Shown one piece after another: positions 1-7,042 of a DNA stretch of 32,406 nucleotides (positions within the stretch are counted from its first letter, which is position 1; each line of letters begins with the position of its first letter). The position numbers were made by a program, and so were the translations under genes. The notes under the pieces are model-generated. The model was not told where the DNA came from, made no database searches, and saw only the letters and a list, made by a program, of their open reading frames with translations. The stretch is from an uncultured Roseburia sp. (lineage in GTDB: Bacteria; Bacillota_A; Clostridia; Lachnospirales; Lachnospiraceae). The stretch lies in NCBI GenBank assembly GCA_900753715.1, contig CAAEAE010000100.1, positions 1 through 32,406 of the forward strand. The letters are read 5' to 3'.

Positions 1-27
1 ATATTTTGCTCTCGTGATTGTTTTCAT
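1..27 (-). CDS. N-terminal end of an unidentified protein (partial)
   Basis: An ATG at 27-25 opens a frame of nine codons (MKTITRAKY) that leaves the left edge. It is supported by a strong promoter upstream (89-117) and a modest GGGTGA ribosome-binding-like sequence a few bases before the ATG. Nine residues are too few to name a family. It could be a false start with the true gene lying further left. Confidence 0.3.
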
Positions 28-88
28 ATAGTCACCCGCTTTCAAAAATTGAAGTTTTTTCATTTCTCGAAACCGCTTCGCTGTATTT

Positions 89-117
89 ATTATACTGTCT
101 GCTAATAGTATATGCAA
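89..117 (-). promoter_or_regulatory. Sigma-A-type promoter for the gene leaving the left edge
   Basis: Read on the minus strand, a -35 TTGCAT (117-112) is followed after exactly 17 bases by a perfect -10 TATAAT (94-89). It would start a transcript with a leader of about 55 bases before the ATG at 27. Confidence 0.7.
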
Positions 118-124
118 GATGTCG

Positions 125-159
125 CTTTCAAAAACACAAAATTTTTTATTTTTTGAAAG
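125..159. repeat. Inverted repeat, 10-bp arms
   Basis: CTTTCAAAAA (125-134) and TTTTTGAAAG (150-159) are perfect inverted arms around an AT-rich centre. It lies between the candidate small RNA and the promoter at 89-117. No run of U follows on the minus strand, so it is not a standard terminator; it could be an operator or the 3' boundary of the upstream RNA. Confidence 0.4.
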
Positions 160-169
160 TAGAAACTAT

Positions 170-303
170 GTAAAGGCAACCCGAAGGCTGCCCCGGGCAT
201 TAGCCCGCAGTTATCATTGGACCATCGCTCCATGCGGGAACACTGCCCTTAGTTTACTTGGACTTTCCACTCAGGTAACGGCTGTCTGGTCCTATATCAG
301 TAA
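170..303 (-). ncRNA. Candidate structured small RNA with a pseudoknot; family not assigned
   Basis: Seen on the minus strand: a nested stem made of GGGCA (248-244) with TGCCC (199-195) and CCCGCA (238-233) with TGCGGG (209-204). The loop of this stem carries TGGTCC (224-219), which is complementary to GGACCA (292-287) upstream and would form a pseudoknot. A terminal hairpin GGCAGCC-TTCG-GGTTGCC (192-175) is followed by TTTA and may end the transcript. A possible promoter lies at 309-338. No convincing coding frame fills the region. It is too short for RNase P RNA or tmRNA and lacks the SRP RNA core. 6S RNA was considered but I cannot confirm its layout. The motif GGAAAGTCC resembles the start of RNase P conserved region I, but the rest does not fit. 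Strand and ends are inferred. Confidence 0.45.
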
Positions 304-308
304 CGGAC

Positions 309-338
309 CTTATAAAACCTATGAATGAAATTCTACAA
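309..338 (-). promoter_or_regulatory. Possible promoter of the candidate small RNA
   Basis: Minus-strand -35 TTGTAG (338-333), 18-base spacer, -10 TATAAG (314-309). The start would fall near 302, just before the first element of the predicted pseudoknot. Each hexamer has mismatches, so support is moderate. Confidence 0.4.
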
Positions 339-379
339 AACTTGAATTCTCCTGCCTCACGTTGCACTTCAATCACTAT

Positions 380-427
380 AAACAAAAAGCAGCAAATGAA
401 AATCATCTCTAATCTCCATCTGCTGCT
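380..427 (-). terminator. Rho-independent terminator of tRNA-Arg
   Basis: On the minus strand, AGCAGCAGATG (427-417) pairs with CATTTGCTGCT (398-388), 11 bp with one G-U pair, and is followed by TTTTTGTTT. It sits 10 bases after the tRNA and separates it from the small RNA region. Confidence 0.8.
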
Positions 428-436
428 CTATTATAG

Positions 437-508
437 CGTTTCCTGGGGGAATCGAACCCTCAACTGCCCCTTAGGAGGGGGCTGTTATATCCATTTAACT
501 AAGGAAAC
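437..508 (-). tRNA. tRNA-Arg, anticodon CCU
   Basis: The minus strand folds as a full cloverleaf. The 7-bp acceptor stem is GTTTCCT with AGGAAAC. The D stem is GTTA/TAAC. The anticodon stem is GCCCC/GGGGC around the loop CTCCTAA, giving anticodon CCT. The T stem-loop contains TTCGATT, with one A-C mismatch in the T stem (GAGGG against CCCCC). The discriminator is G at 437 and the 3' CCA is not encoded. It would read AGG codons. Confidence 0.94.
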
Positions 509-554
509 AAACACTATCACTTATTTTATCATATTATATGACAAAAAGCCATAG

Positions 555-1433
555 CTAATCTTTGTAATTTATGCTGCCCTGCATCCAGATATTTCCCTTG
601 AAACGTCTGCCGACCTCCGGCACGCCCACAAGATCCTTCTCATTCATGCAAAGCCCAAAATAGATATCGTTGCACAAAATGTCCATTACATAAACATTTT
701 CACCGGTCAGCTCGTTCTGGCACTTTCTGCAATCCATAATCTCACCGAGAACCGAATACTGGTCGCTCTCAATTCCATATGGCATCACATAGCTGTCCAC
801 GATGCTTAAGATATCCTCGTGCGTAATTCTACGAGAAAGAAGCGAATAGGTGTCAATATCCTCAAGCGTCAGATTCTCGATTGCATCCTCATCGCCGTCA
901 CGTGCTGCCGCAATGAGACGATTTCTGTCCATGCCGTTTTCAAGCGGCTGTGCCTGGCGGTGTTCCGTCTTGTTGATGGGAAGCAGAATTTTTCCCTCTG
1001 TGGATAACGCACCCAGAATAATGCCCTGCTGTTGATTCCGGTATGCCTTATCTCCCCTGACTGCCAGATAGTCTACCACATTTTGCAGATAAAAAATGAG
1101 TGTTACGCCAATCCGAACCTCATCGCATACTCCCGCATAAGACTCTTTTTCCGCGTGCTTTTCCACATCTGCAATCTCTGTCGTGGATATCTCTCTTCCG
1201 CAAAAGAAAGGATAGTAATATTCCATCTCAAATACATTTTCTTCATTGTACGTACCACGAAGTGAAATGCCAAACATCTCTCCGAACTCCTTCGTAATCT
1301 CTGCAAAATCATTTTCCTCGGAGTCTCTGGAAATCTTCTCGGTTGTAGGATGTTCCACAATTTTTTTGATGAGCTCTGTCATTTCTTCTTTGGAAATATC
1401 CGAAAATCCGACTGCTCTTAAAAACTTGTGCAT
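555..1433 (-). CDS. DUF3881 family protein
   Basis: A 292-residue protein beginning MHKFLRAVGFS, which I recognise as the typical opening of the DUF3881 family found in Lachnospiraceae. It has no signal peptide and no clear membrane segment, is rich in acidic residues, and is probably cytoplasmic. Function is unknown. An in-frame ATG 11 codons upstream (1466) is possible, but the ATG at 1433 is preceded at good distance by a strong AAAGGAGGA, so this start was preferred. The gene has its own promoter (1478-1506) although it follows the HD-GYP gene by only 76 bases. No terminator was seen between it and tRNA-Arg, so the tRNA may be partly cotranscribed. The two cysteines in DCRKC do not form an evident metal site. 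Confidence 0.85.
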   Translation of the reverse strand: MHKFLRAVGFSDISKEEMTELIKKIVEHPTTEKISRDSEENDFAEITKEFGEMFGISLRGTYNEENVFEMEYYYPFFCGREISTTEIADVEKHAEKESYAGVCDEVRIGVTLIFYLQNVVDYLAVRGDKAYRNQQQGIILGALSTEGKILLPINKTEHRQAQPLENGMDRNRLIAAARDGDEDAIENLTLEDIDTYSLLSRRITHEDILSIVDSYVMPYGIESDQYSVLGEIMDCRKCQNELTGENVYVMDILCNDIYFGLCMNEKDLVGVPEVGRRFKGNIWMQGSINYKD

Positions 1434-1477
1434 ATACGCTCCTCCTTTCGCCTTTCTAACTGTCATAAAAACAATTC

Positions 1478-1506
1478 ATTATATAATAAGTATTTTTATT
1501 TTGCAA
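1478..1506 (-). promoter_or_regulatory. Sigma-A-type promoter of the DUF3881 gene
   Basis: Minus-strand -35 TTGCAA (1506-1501), 17-base spacer, perfect -10 TATAAT (1483-1478). It starts within the short gap after the HD-GYP gene and gives a leader of about 40 bases. Confidence 0.75.
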
Positions 1507-1509
1507 CTC

Positions 1510-2547
1510 TTATTCTTCGATATGGATAATCGCCGTATCTTTTTCTTTTTCCAGATAGTGGCGCTTCTCTGTCACATTTCCCGCTTCATCAAGAATCAGT
1601 ACCACCGGGCGGATGGGGTCCTTACTCTGCGAAACAACAATTCCAATTTCACCGGTATTTAGTCTGACCACCGTTCCCGCCGGATAGCGCGCCACGCTCT
1701 TTTGCAGCATTTTTACAATCCTTGCTTCAAAAAGGACATCCGATGTTTCCACCAGATACTCTAACGCCTGCTGTACGGTCACTCTGCGGCACTCCATTCC
1801 GGAAATCATGCAGTCAAACGCATCGCAGACCTGTAAGATATTACATTCTGTTTCTTTTGTTTTCTGTCGAAGTGGAAAACCGGAACCATCTTTTCGTTCA
1901 TGATGAGACAAAATCATTTTTTTCTCGATTGGTCCAAGCCAGGTCTCCCCTTCGAGTGCCGAGTAAGCCAGAATTGTGTGCTTTTTAAACTCAAAGGTCT
2001 GCGCGGATGAACTGTTTGTAAAATCACAGTTGAGATATGGTACCGTAATATAACGTATTCCCAGGTCATGCAGCAGACATCCCAGTGAAATACGGTACAG
2101 CACATCTTCCTTCTGCTTCAGCTTCTTTGCAAGCAATAACGCAAGAATTGTCACCATCACTGTATGCTCATAGAGATTGCCGCTCCGCTCGCCCATATCG
2201 ATCACAGTGGAACACTCTGCATTTAAAATGTCCTTTACAAGCTCCTCCGACAACGGCTTCATTTTTTCTAATGACTTTTCTCCATGATAAATATGACTCT
2301 CTAAAATTGCCTGTGTTCTACTAATGTAGTTATTTATTTTTTCTCTGTCTAATATCTGATGTACTTCTTCATAACTCTCATATGGGTCTTCGATGCAAAC
2401 GGTATCAATTCCCAAAAAGGACATTAAATCGAGATATTCCGGTTTTAATACTGTCCCCTTGGAAATCAATACTTCTTTTTCTTTTGTAATGACCGGTTCT
2501 GCTAAAGTCTCCCCGCCTTTTAATGATTTTATCAGCCGTATCCTCAT
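1510..2547 (-). CDS. HD-GYP domain protein, putative cyclic-di-GMP phosphodiesterase
   Basis: A 345-residue soluble protein. The N-terminal part (about 1-110) resembles the small domain that often precedes HD-GYP domains in Firmicutes. The HD-GYP domain covers about 115-285. Visible metal and catalytic residues are H128, the H160-D161 pair in LLHDLG, H190, H215-H216 followed by ERKDG, and D242. The family signature GYP is present as G-F-P within DGSGFP, a common variant. About 60 C-terminal residues follow with a short beta-rich tail. HD-GYP proteins hydrolyse c-di-GMP; activity here is inferred. It lies 30 bases after the DUF4446 gene and is probably the last gene of the parA-parB operon. 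A GGGAGAG motif precedes the ATG. Confidence 0.85.
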   Translation of the reverse strand: MRIRLIKSLKGGETLAEPVITKEKEVLISKGTVLKPEYLDLMSFLGIDTVCIEDPYESYEEVHQILDREKINNYISRTQAILESHIYHGEKSLEKMKPLSEELVKDILNAECSTVIDMGERSGNLYEHTVMVTILALLLAKKLKQKEDVLYRISLGCLLHDLGIRYITVPYLNCDFTNSSSAQTFEFKKHTILAYSALEGETWLGPIEKKMILSHHERKDGSGFPLRQKTKETECNILQVCDAFDCMISGMECRRVTVQQALEYLVETSDVLFEARIVKMLQKSVARYPAGTVVRLNTGEIGIVVSQSKDPIRPVVLILDEAGNVTEKRHYLEKEKDTAIIHIEE

Positions 2548-2577
2548 ATACTCTCCCGATAGCTCAACCCCAGGTTT

Positions 2578-3084
2578 TTATGCTTCCTCTGTTTCTTTTC
2601 CCATTGCACGATTTAATGCTTTCTGTTCTTCCTCTGACAATACAATAATGGAATTTCCATCCACAATTTCCTTTATGTAAGTATAACATCCTTCTCTTGT
2701 ATGCATGGCGTTGATAATATAGCCATCATTTTTTTCGTCAAGCATTGCAAGAGAAAAACTTAATTTGCCCCCCATCTCATTTAACGCATCATATTTTATT
2801 AGTCCCATTTTCTGATAGGTCTGGTTCATTTTCTTGGAAAGAATTTTCACGTTCTTTTCATTTGCAGCATTTGCATCCAGAAGGAAATCAACCTGCTCAA
2901 GACGTTTGATAATGGTATCCTCCAAATTCTTTGCGCTGTTTCCACTCATAAAAATTTTGTAATTTTTCTTCAGATTTTTCATCCGCACACTGTTTGTAAT
3001 GGTGACAATCAAAAGAATGATAACCAGTACCACAAGTCCGATTATCACGTAATCGGAATCAAATCCTAAATATCTTTCTATCAT
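2578..3084 (-). CDS. DUF4446 family membrane-anchored protein
   Basis: A 168-residue protein with one N-terminal membrane segment (about residues 13-32, rich in I, V and L), then a basic, helical stretch likely to be a coiled coil (about 35-95), and a compact C-terminal domain. The pattern and its position directly after parB match DUF4446, a family of unknown function that often sits there in clostridia. The tail after the membrane segment is likely cytoplasmic. AAGGAG precedes the ATG by 8 bases. The gap to parB is 27 bases, so cotranscription is likely. Confidence 0.8.
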   Translation of the reverse strand: MIERYLGFDSDYVIIGLVVLVIILLIVTITNSVRMKNLKKNYKIFMSGNSAKNLEDTIIKRLEQVDFLLDANAANEKNVKILSKKMNQTYQKMGLIKYDALNEMGGKLSFSLAMLDEKNDGYIINAMHTREGCYTYIKEIVDGNSIIVLSEEEQKALNRAMGKETEEA

Positions 3085-3111
3085 TATTTATTCTCCTTGT
3101 AAACAAATCTT

Positions 3112-4020
3112 CTATTTCTGGATTGTACGCATCATATCAATAATGCGGTCAAGTTCTTCCATCGAATAATAATCAATTTCAATTTTTCCTTTTTTATCAT
3201 CCTTCGGATGAATGGCAACCTTTGTACCAAGAATTACTTTCATTTTTTCTTCCAGGTCATGGAAAATAGCATCCATCTTTTTATCTTCATTCTCGGTCTT
3301 GATTGTCGGCGGTGTCAGCTTTTGCTGCTGAATCTTCTTCACCAGCTTTTCCGTCTCACGCACACTCAGTTTTTCATCAAAAATCTTTTGTGCTGTCACA
3401 TACTGTACTTCCAAATCCTCAATTCCGAGCAGTGCCCTTGCATGACCAGTAGAAATCATATCGTCAATTACCATCTGCTGTACTTTTTCATCCAGCTTCA
3501 AAAGACGCATGGAATTGGTAACAGCGGTACGGCTTTTAGAAACACGCTCTGCTATTTCATCCTGTTTTAAGTTAAATTCGGTCAACAGTCTCTTATAAGC
3601 AAATGCTTCTTCAATTGGATTTAAGTTTTCTCTCTGGATATTCTCAATCAGGGAAATCTCCACAACTTCCTGTTCCGTAAGATTCTTTATGATAACCGGT
3701 ACTTCCTTGAGTCCGGCAAGTTTTGCAGCACGCCATCTGCGTTCTCCTGCGATAATCTCATAATAATCCTTTTTATCCTGCACAATGAGCGGCTGTAACA
3801 TACCAAACTGTTTGATGGATTCCGATAATTCCACTAATGCATCCTCATCGAAATTTTTTCTTGGCTGTTCACGGTTTGGCTCTACCTTATTAATATTAAC
3901 CATAATTCCATCGGCTGCTTTTTCATTCTTTTCTTCTGTTTTTGCAGCCACGGTTTTACTTACCTTATCTGTAATCAAAGAATCCAGTCCTTTTCCAAGT
4001 CCACCTTTTTTCGCTGCCAT
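3112..4020 (-). CDS. parB: Chromosome partitioning protein ParB (Spo0J)
   Basis: A 302-residue CTP-dependent DNA clamp that loads at parS and spreads, helping recruit SMC and organise the origin. The N-terminal CTPase domain shows GERRWRAAKLAGL (92-104) and ENIQRENLNPIEEA (126-139). The central helix-turn-helix lies around 151-175 (KQDEIAERVSKSRTAV). The basic C-terminal region (about 230-302) is the expected dimerisation domain. The extreme N terminus GLGKGLDSLI is the typical ParA-contacting peptide. The start ATG lies one base after the parA stop, with its ribosome binding site inside the end of parA, indicating coupling. Its targets, two perfect parS sites, lie just upstream of parA. Confidence 0.97.
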   Translation of the reverse strand: MAAKKGGLGKGLDSLITDKVSKTVAAKTEEKNEKAADGIMVNINKVEPNREQPRKNFDEDALVELSESIKQFGMLQPLIVQDKKDYYEIIAGERRWRAAKLAGLKEVPVIIKNLTEQEVVEISLIENIQRENLNPIEEAFAYKRLLTEFNLKQDEIAERVSKSRTAVTNSMRLLKLDEKVQQMVIDDMISTGHARALLGIEDLEVQYVTAQKIFDEKLSVRETEKLVKKIQQQKLTPPTIKTENEDKKMDAIFHDLEEKMKVILGTKVAIHPKDDKKGKIEIDYYSMEELDRIIDMMRTIQK

Positions 4021-4021
4021 A

Positions 4022-4789
4022 TTATCTTCCTTTCCTTTCCATTACTTCTTTTGCGAGTGAACGATAGCTCTCTGCTCCGGCTGACCGGCTGTCATAAAGA
4101 TTGATAGGAAGTCCGTGCGACGGTGCTTCTGCCAGACGGATATTTCTCGGTATCAATGTCTCATATATTTTTGCATCCAGATTTGTTTTCACGTTATCTA
4201 CTACCTGGTTGGAGAGATTGGTCCGCACATCATACATGGTAAATACGACTCCATCAATTTCCAGCTCTGGATTTAATCTCTGCTGTACCAAATCAATCGT
4301 ATGCATTAACTGGCTTAATCCTTCCAGCGCATAATATTCACACTGAATTGGAACCAGGACAGAATCCGCGGTTGTCATGGCATTGATGGTCAGCATATTT
4401 AAGGACGGCGGACAATCAATAATGATAAAATCATAGTCATCTCTGATATAATCTACAGCATTTTTTAAGATATATTCCTTCTCATTAATTCCAAGAAGTT
4501 CAATTTCTGCACCCGCAAGATTGACATTAGACGGAATAAGCTTCATTCCCTCTACTACTGTATCGGTCATACTTTCTTTGATAGAACACTCCTCTAACAT
4601 CAGTTCATAGACGGTGTTCTCCACTTCGTTCTTGTCTACGCCAAGTCCGCTGGTCATGTTGCCCTGTGGGTCTAAGTCAATCGTCAGAACTTTCTCACCG
4701 GCTTCTGCCAGGCAGGATGCCAAATTAATTGCGGTTGTTGTCTTTCCGACACCACCTTTTTGATTTGCAATTGCTATGATTCTACTCAT
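4022..4789 (-). CDS. parA: Chromosome partitioning ATPase ParA (Soj)
   Basis: A 255-residue Walker-type ATPase that binds DNA as an ATP dimer and acts with ParB in origin segregation; in Bacillus the homologue Soj also regulates DnaA. Seen: the deviant Walker A KGGVGKTT (11-18) with the signature lysine, DLDPQGN (38-44), and Walker B IIIDCPPSL (122-130). Length is usual for a chromosomal Soj type without an N-terminal regulatory domain. AAAGG lies about 7 bases before the ATG. It is the first gene of the operon. Upstream there is a hairpin-rich leader of about 235 bases if transcription starts at the extended -10 at 5026. Confidence 0.97.
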   Translation of the reverse strand: MSRIIAIANQKGGVGKTTTAINLASCLAEAGEKVLTIDLDPQGNMTSGLGVDKNEVENTVYELMLEECSIKESMTDTVVEGMKLIPSNVNLAGAEIELLGINEKEYILKNAVDYIRDDYDFIIIDCPPSLNMLTINAMTTADSVLVPIQCEYYALEGLSQLMHTIDLVQQRLNPELEIDGVVFTMYDVRTNLSNQVVDNVKTNLDAKIYETLIPRNIRLAEAPSHGLPINLYDSRSAGAESYRSLAKEVMERKGR

Positions 4790-4838
4790 TTTGTAACCTT
4801 TCTTTTATATAAATTGGATTTGTCTTTGTAATAATAAA

Positions 4839-5025
4839 CTCGCAGTGGGCAGTTGCCTGTGTTGCTACGATAATATAAGCGTTACCTCGCAGTGCCAACT
4901 CGAAAAAGCTTCGCATTTTCTCGTTGTCGGGCAGTCGCCCTATCATCCCCGTGCTCTGTAAAATATAGCCTGCAAGCAGTCTATTTTACAGACCCCGTGT
5001 CTGCACTGCTCGTTGCCTACCACAC
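4839..5025 (-). other. Hairpin-rich intergenic element in the parA leader, possible dispersed repeat or leader RNA
   Basis: This noncoding stretch has dense internal symmetry. CTGTAAAATA (4956-4965) and TATTTTACAG (4982-4991) are perfect arms that continue inward with CTGC-AA-GCAG. CCCCGTG occurs as a direct repeat on both sides (4947-4953 and 4994-5000). GGGC-AGTC-GCCC forms a small hairpin near 4940-4951. CTCGCAGTG is repeated at 4839-4847 and 4886-4894. An imperfect pair, AACTCGAAAA and TTTTCTCGTT, flanks GCTTCGCA. It would be transcribed in front of parA. It could be a palindromic intergenic repeat found elsewhere in the genome or a structured leader; I cannot decide from this window. Confidence 0.5.
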
Positions 5026-5034
5026 ATTATATCA
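5026..5034 (-). promoter_or_regulatory. Extended -10 promoter, probable parA-parB promoter
   Basis: Minus strand TGATATAAT: a perfect -10 (5031-5026) with the TG extension. No good -35 is found at the usual distance. parS1 lies about 28 bases upstream, so ParB bound there could affect transcription. A weaker candidate (TTACAA, 16 bases, TATAAA) is closer to parA. Confidence 0.5.
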
Positions 5035-5061
5035 TGCTTAACTCTAGATTGCTATAGAAAA

Positions 5062-5077
5062 TGTTTCACGTGAAACA
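5062..5077. promoter_or_regulatory. parS: parS site 1 (ParB binding site)
   Basis: Exact match to the 16-bp palindromic parS consensus TGTTTCACGTGAAACA. It lies between parA and the response regulator gene, about 10 kb from oriC, as expected for an origin-proximal centromere site. Confidence 0.95.
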
Positions 5078-5109
5078 TTTTTTATTTACTTTATGCCACA
5101 TGTACTCAC

Positions 5110-5157
5110 ATAAAACAAATTCCCCGTAATGTTTCACGTGAAACATTCGGGGAATTT
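5110..5157 (-). terminator. Terminator of the DegS/DegU-like operon containing a parS site
   Basis: On the minus strand AAATTCCCCG (5157-5148) pairs with CGGGGAATTT (5126-5117), followed by GTTTTAT. The interior of the hairpin is the palindromic parS2, so the stem can continue inward. It starts 11 bases after the stop codon of the response regulator gene. Confidence 0.8.
5130..5145. promoter_or_regulatory. parS: parS site 2 (ParB binding site)
   Basis: A second exact TGTTTCACGTGAAACA, 52 bases from the first. It is embedded within the larger inverted repeat of the downstream terminator, so one palindrome serves as both protein site and RNA hairpin. Confidence 0.95.
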
Positions 5158-5168
5158 TCTATTTTTAA

Positions 5169-5810
5169 TTATATTGTAATCAAGTTATTGCGAATTGCAA
5201 ATACAGCGGCCTGGGTACGGTCAGTAACACCAATTTTCTTAAAGATGTTTGATACATGGTTCTTAACGGTACGCTCACTAATTTCCAGTTCTTCTGCAAC
5301 TTCTTTATTGTATTTACCAATTGCAAGTAGTTTTAATACTTCCAATTCTCTTCTGGTCAGCTTTTCGATTTTGACACTGTCATTATCAATGTCAATCATC
5401 TTGGCATTCAATAATGGAATCAGGCTTGGCTGAATGTAATCGTCTCCGTTGACCACTGCAAGAATTGCTTTCTTTAATTCTGCGGACTCAGAATCTTTTA
5501 ACAGATATCCGTTGACACCAATATTGACTGCCTTTAACAGATACTCTACTTCATTATGAACAGTGAGTACAAGTACTTTTACTTTCATTCGCTTGTCCTT
5601 CATTTTCTGAAGGACTTCCAGTCCATTCATATTTGGCATATTGATATCTAAAAGTAATACATCCGGTTTTACCGTCAGTAATTTTTCCAGACATTCAACT
5701 CCATCACATGCCTCTGCAATTACTTCAAAATCTCCCTCTAATTCCAACAACTGCTTCAATCCCTCACGAATCATTGAATGGTCATCTGCAATCATAATTT
5801 TTACTGCCAT
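5169..5810 (-). CDS. DegU/NarL-type response regulator
   Basis: A 213-residue transcription factor. The receiver domain (about 1-120) has the acidic pair D9-D10, the phosphoacceptor D55 in LLLDINMP, T83 and K105. A LuxR-type helix-turn-helix lies at about 148-208 with LTRRELEVLKLLAIG and ISERTVKNHVSNIFKK. It should be phosphorylated by the histidine kinase encoded just upstream (2-base gap; the AGGAGG ribosome binding site is inside the end of the kinase gene). The arrangement resembles degS-degU of Bacillus, but orthology and targets are not established here. Transcription ends at the parS-containing terminator. Confidence 0.92.
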   Translation of the reverse strand: MAVKIMIADDHSMIREGLKQLLELEGDFEVIAEACDGVECLEKLLTVKPDVLLLDINMPNMNGLEVLQKMKDKRMKVKVLVLTVHNEVEYLLKAVNIGVNGYLLKDSESAELKKAILAVVNGDDYIQPSLIPLLNAKMIDIDNDSVKIEKLTRRELEVLKLLAIGKYNKEVAEELEISERTVKNHVSNIFKKIGVTDRTQAAVFAIRNNLITI

Positions 5811-5812
5811 AA

Positions 5813-6826
5813 TTAATTTGCCTCCTTTTTGACAATCGGAACTTCCACCACAATTTTTGTTCCATCATTTATTTTAGAGTTAATATTGATATTTCCTGAT
5901 AATAGATAAACCCGCTCTTTCATCATAGACAATCCAAATCCGGAATTATCTTGTCTTGGATTTCCATCATTTTGTTCTATATCAAATCCGTTTCCATTGT
6001 CTGTAATTGAAACACATATCTTTTTTTCTTCATAACGGAGCACCACCTGAATCAACGAAGCCTGCGCATACTTAATTGAATTACTGCACGCCTCCTGAAT
6101 AATCCGAAGAATGGTAATTCCAATGACCGGATTAATCTGGTACGGTGTTCCCTCCACAGAAAAACTAATTTTCTTTGATTCGCTGGATTCTAACCTGTCC
6201 AATGCCCGTTCAATTGTCACATCCAGACCGATATCATCAAATGACATTGGTCGGAGATTATAAATCATCTCGCGTGTCTCATTGATAATATCACGCAGTG
6301 TCCTTGACATCATATTCAATTCCAGTTTACAGCGAATCGGATCAAGCTCTACAAGTTTACTGCAAAGCTCTGTCTTATGGACAAGGCTTGTGAGATTCTG
6401 CACTGTGGAATCATGAAGTTCTCTTGAAATGCGCTGTCTCTCATTCTCCTGCGTTTCCAGCAACGTCAGCCGATAAAATTCATCTTCTTCCTGTTCCTTT
6501 TTCTCCCCAAGCTGCTCTTTTGTCTCCTTGATTACAGCTGACAATTCATCCAGCTTGTCCAGGCAGTTCTGATATCTCTGTTTTACAGATTCTATCTGCT
6601 CTGTCAGTTGTTTTTCAGCCTCCTTAAGCTCCATCATACGACTCTTATTAACCCCGTTTACCTCTCTGGGTGTAAAAGATTCGTATGTCGAGTCACTGTT
6701 TTCTTCCAGGAGACGGATAAATTCTATATTTTCTCTTCGGCGTATCTCCAGATTTCCAAGTTCCTTTTCAATTGCAACTTTTTCTTCCAGGTATTCATTT
6801 TGAAGTTTTTCCAAAAAATTAATCAT
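5813..6826 (-). CDS. DegS-like cytoplasmic sensor histidine kinase
   Basis: A 337-residue kinase without membrane segments. Residues 1 to about 125 are charged and helical, a likely coiled-coil sensor region as in DegS. The HisKA_3 dimerisation domain contains ERQRISRELHDSTVQNL with phosphoacceptor H138. The ATPase domain shows the N box around N249 (EACSNSIKYA), DNGNGFD (276-282) and a GFGL lid motif (296-299). It should autophosphorylate and pass the phosphate to the adjacent response regulator. AGAGGAATCT precedes the ATG. Its promoter is in the gap before 6926, but the best -10 (TATAAA near 6880) has a poorly spaced -35. The signal is unknown; being soluble, it probably senses a cytoplasmic cue. 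Confidence 0.92.
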   Translation of the reverse strand: MINFLEKLQNEYLEEKVAIEKELGNLEIRRRENIEFIRLLEENSDSTYESFTPREVNGVNKSRMMELKEAEKQLTEQIESVKQRYQNCLDKLDELSAVIKETKEQLGEKKEQEEDEFYRLTLLETQENERQRISRELHDSTVQNLTSLVHKTELCSKLVELDPIRCKLELNMMSRTLRDIINETREMIYNLRPMSFDDIGLDVTIERALDRLESSESKKISFSVEGTPYQINPVIGITILRIIQEACSNSIKYAQASLIQVVLRYEEKKICVSITDNGNGFDIEQNDGNPRQDNSGFGLSMMKERVYLLSGNININSKINDGTKIVVEVPIVKKEAN

Positions 6827-6923
6827 AGATTCCTCTCGAACATATGTTTTATATTATTCCATGAAACACCATTTTTATTTTATACTAAAAATAATGGAAA
6901 GTGAAGCAAAATTTACCATCTGA

Positions 6924-6957
6924 CAAATTAAATTTCTCTACAGAAAAATTTAATTTG
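6924..6957. promoter_or_regulatory. Operator-like perfect inverted repeat over a -35 element
   Basis: CAAATTAAATTT (6924-6935) and AAATTTAATTTG (6946-6957) are perfect 12-bp arms separated by 10 bases. The right arm overlaps the -35 hexamer of the hydrolase promoter, a position suited to repression. It could instead terminate or pause transcription, but no GC-rich stem is present. Confidence 0.5.
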
Positions 6958-6983
6958 TATCTGATGTCAAAAGTGGCTATAAT
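6955..6983 (+). promoter_or_regulatory. Sigma-A-type promoter of the hydrolase gene
   Basis: -35 TTGTAT (6955-6960), 17-base spacer, perfect -10 TATAAT (6978-6983). It leaves a leader of about 55 bases before the ATG at 7043. Confidence 0.8.
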
Positions 6984-7042
6984 AAAAGTAAGATATGTGA
7001 ATTGGAACAATTGATTATGAATTAAGTGGGAGGGGCATCATC

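Noticed and set aside
119..328. Open frame of 69 codons on the plus strand over the candidate small RNA
   Set aside because: No ribosome binding site, odd composition, and it runs across strong RNA stems; it reads as chance.
1246..1662. Plus-strand frame of 138 codons opposite the DUF3881 and HD-GYP genes
   Set aside because: It is antisense to two well-supported genes and their promoter, without a ribosome binding site or recognisable family.
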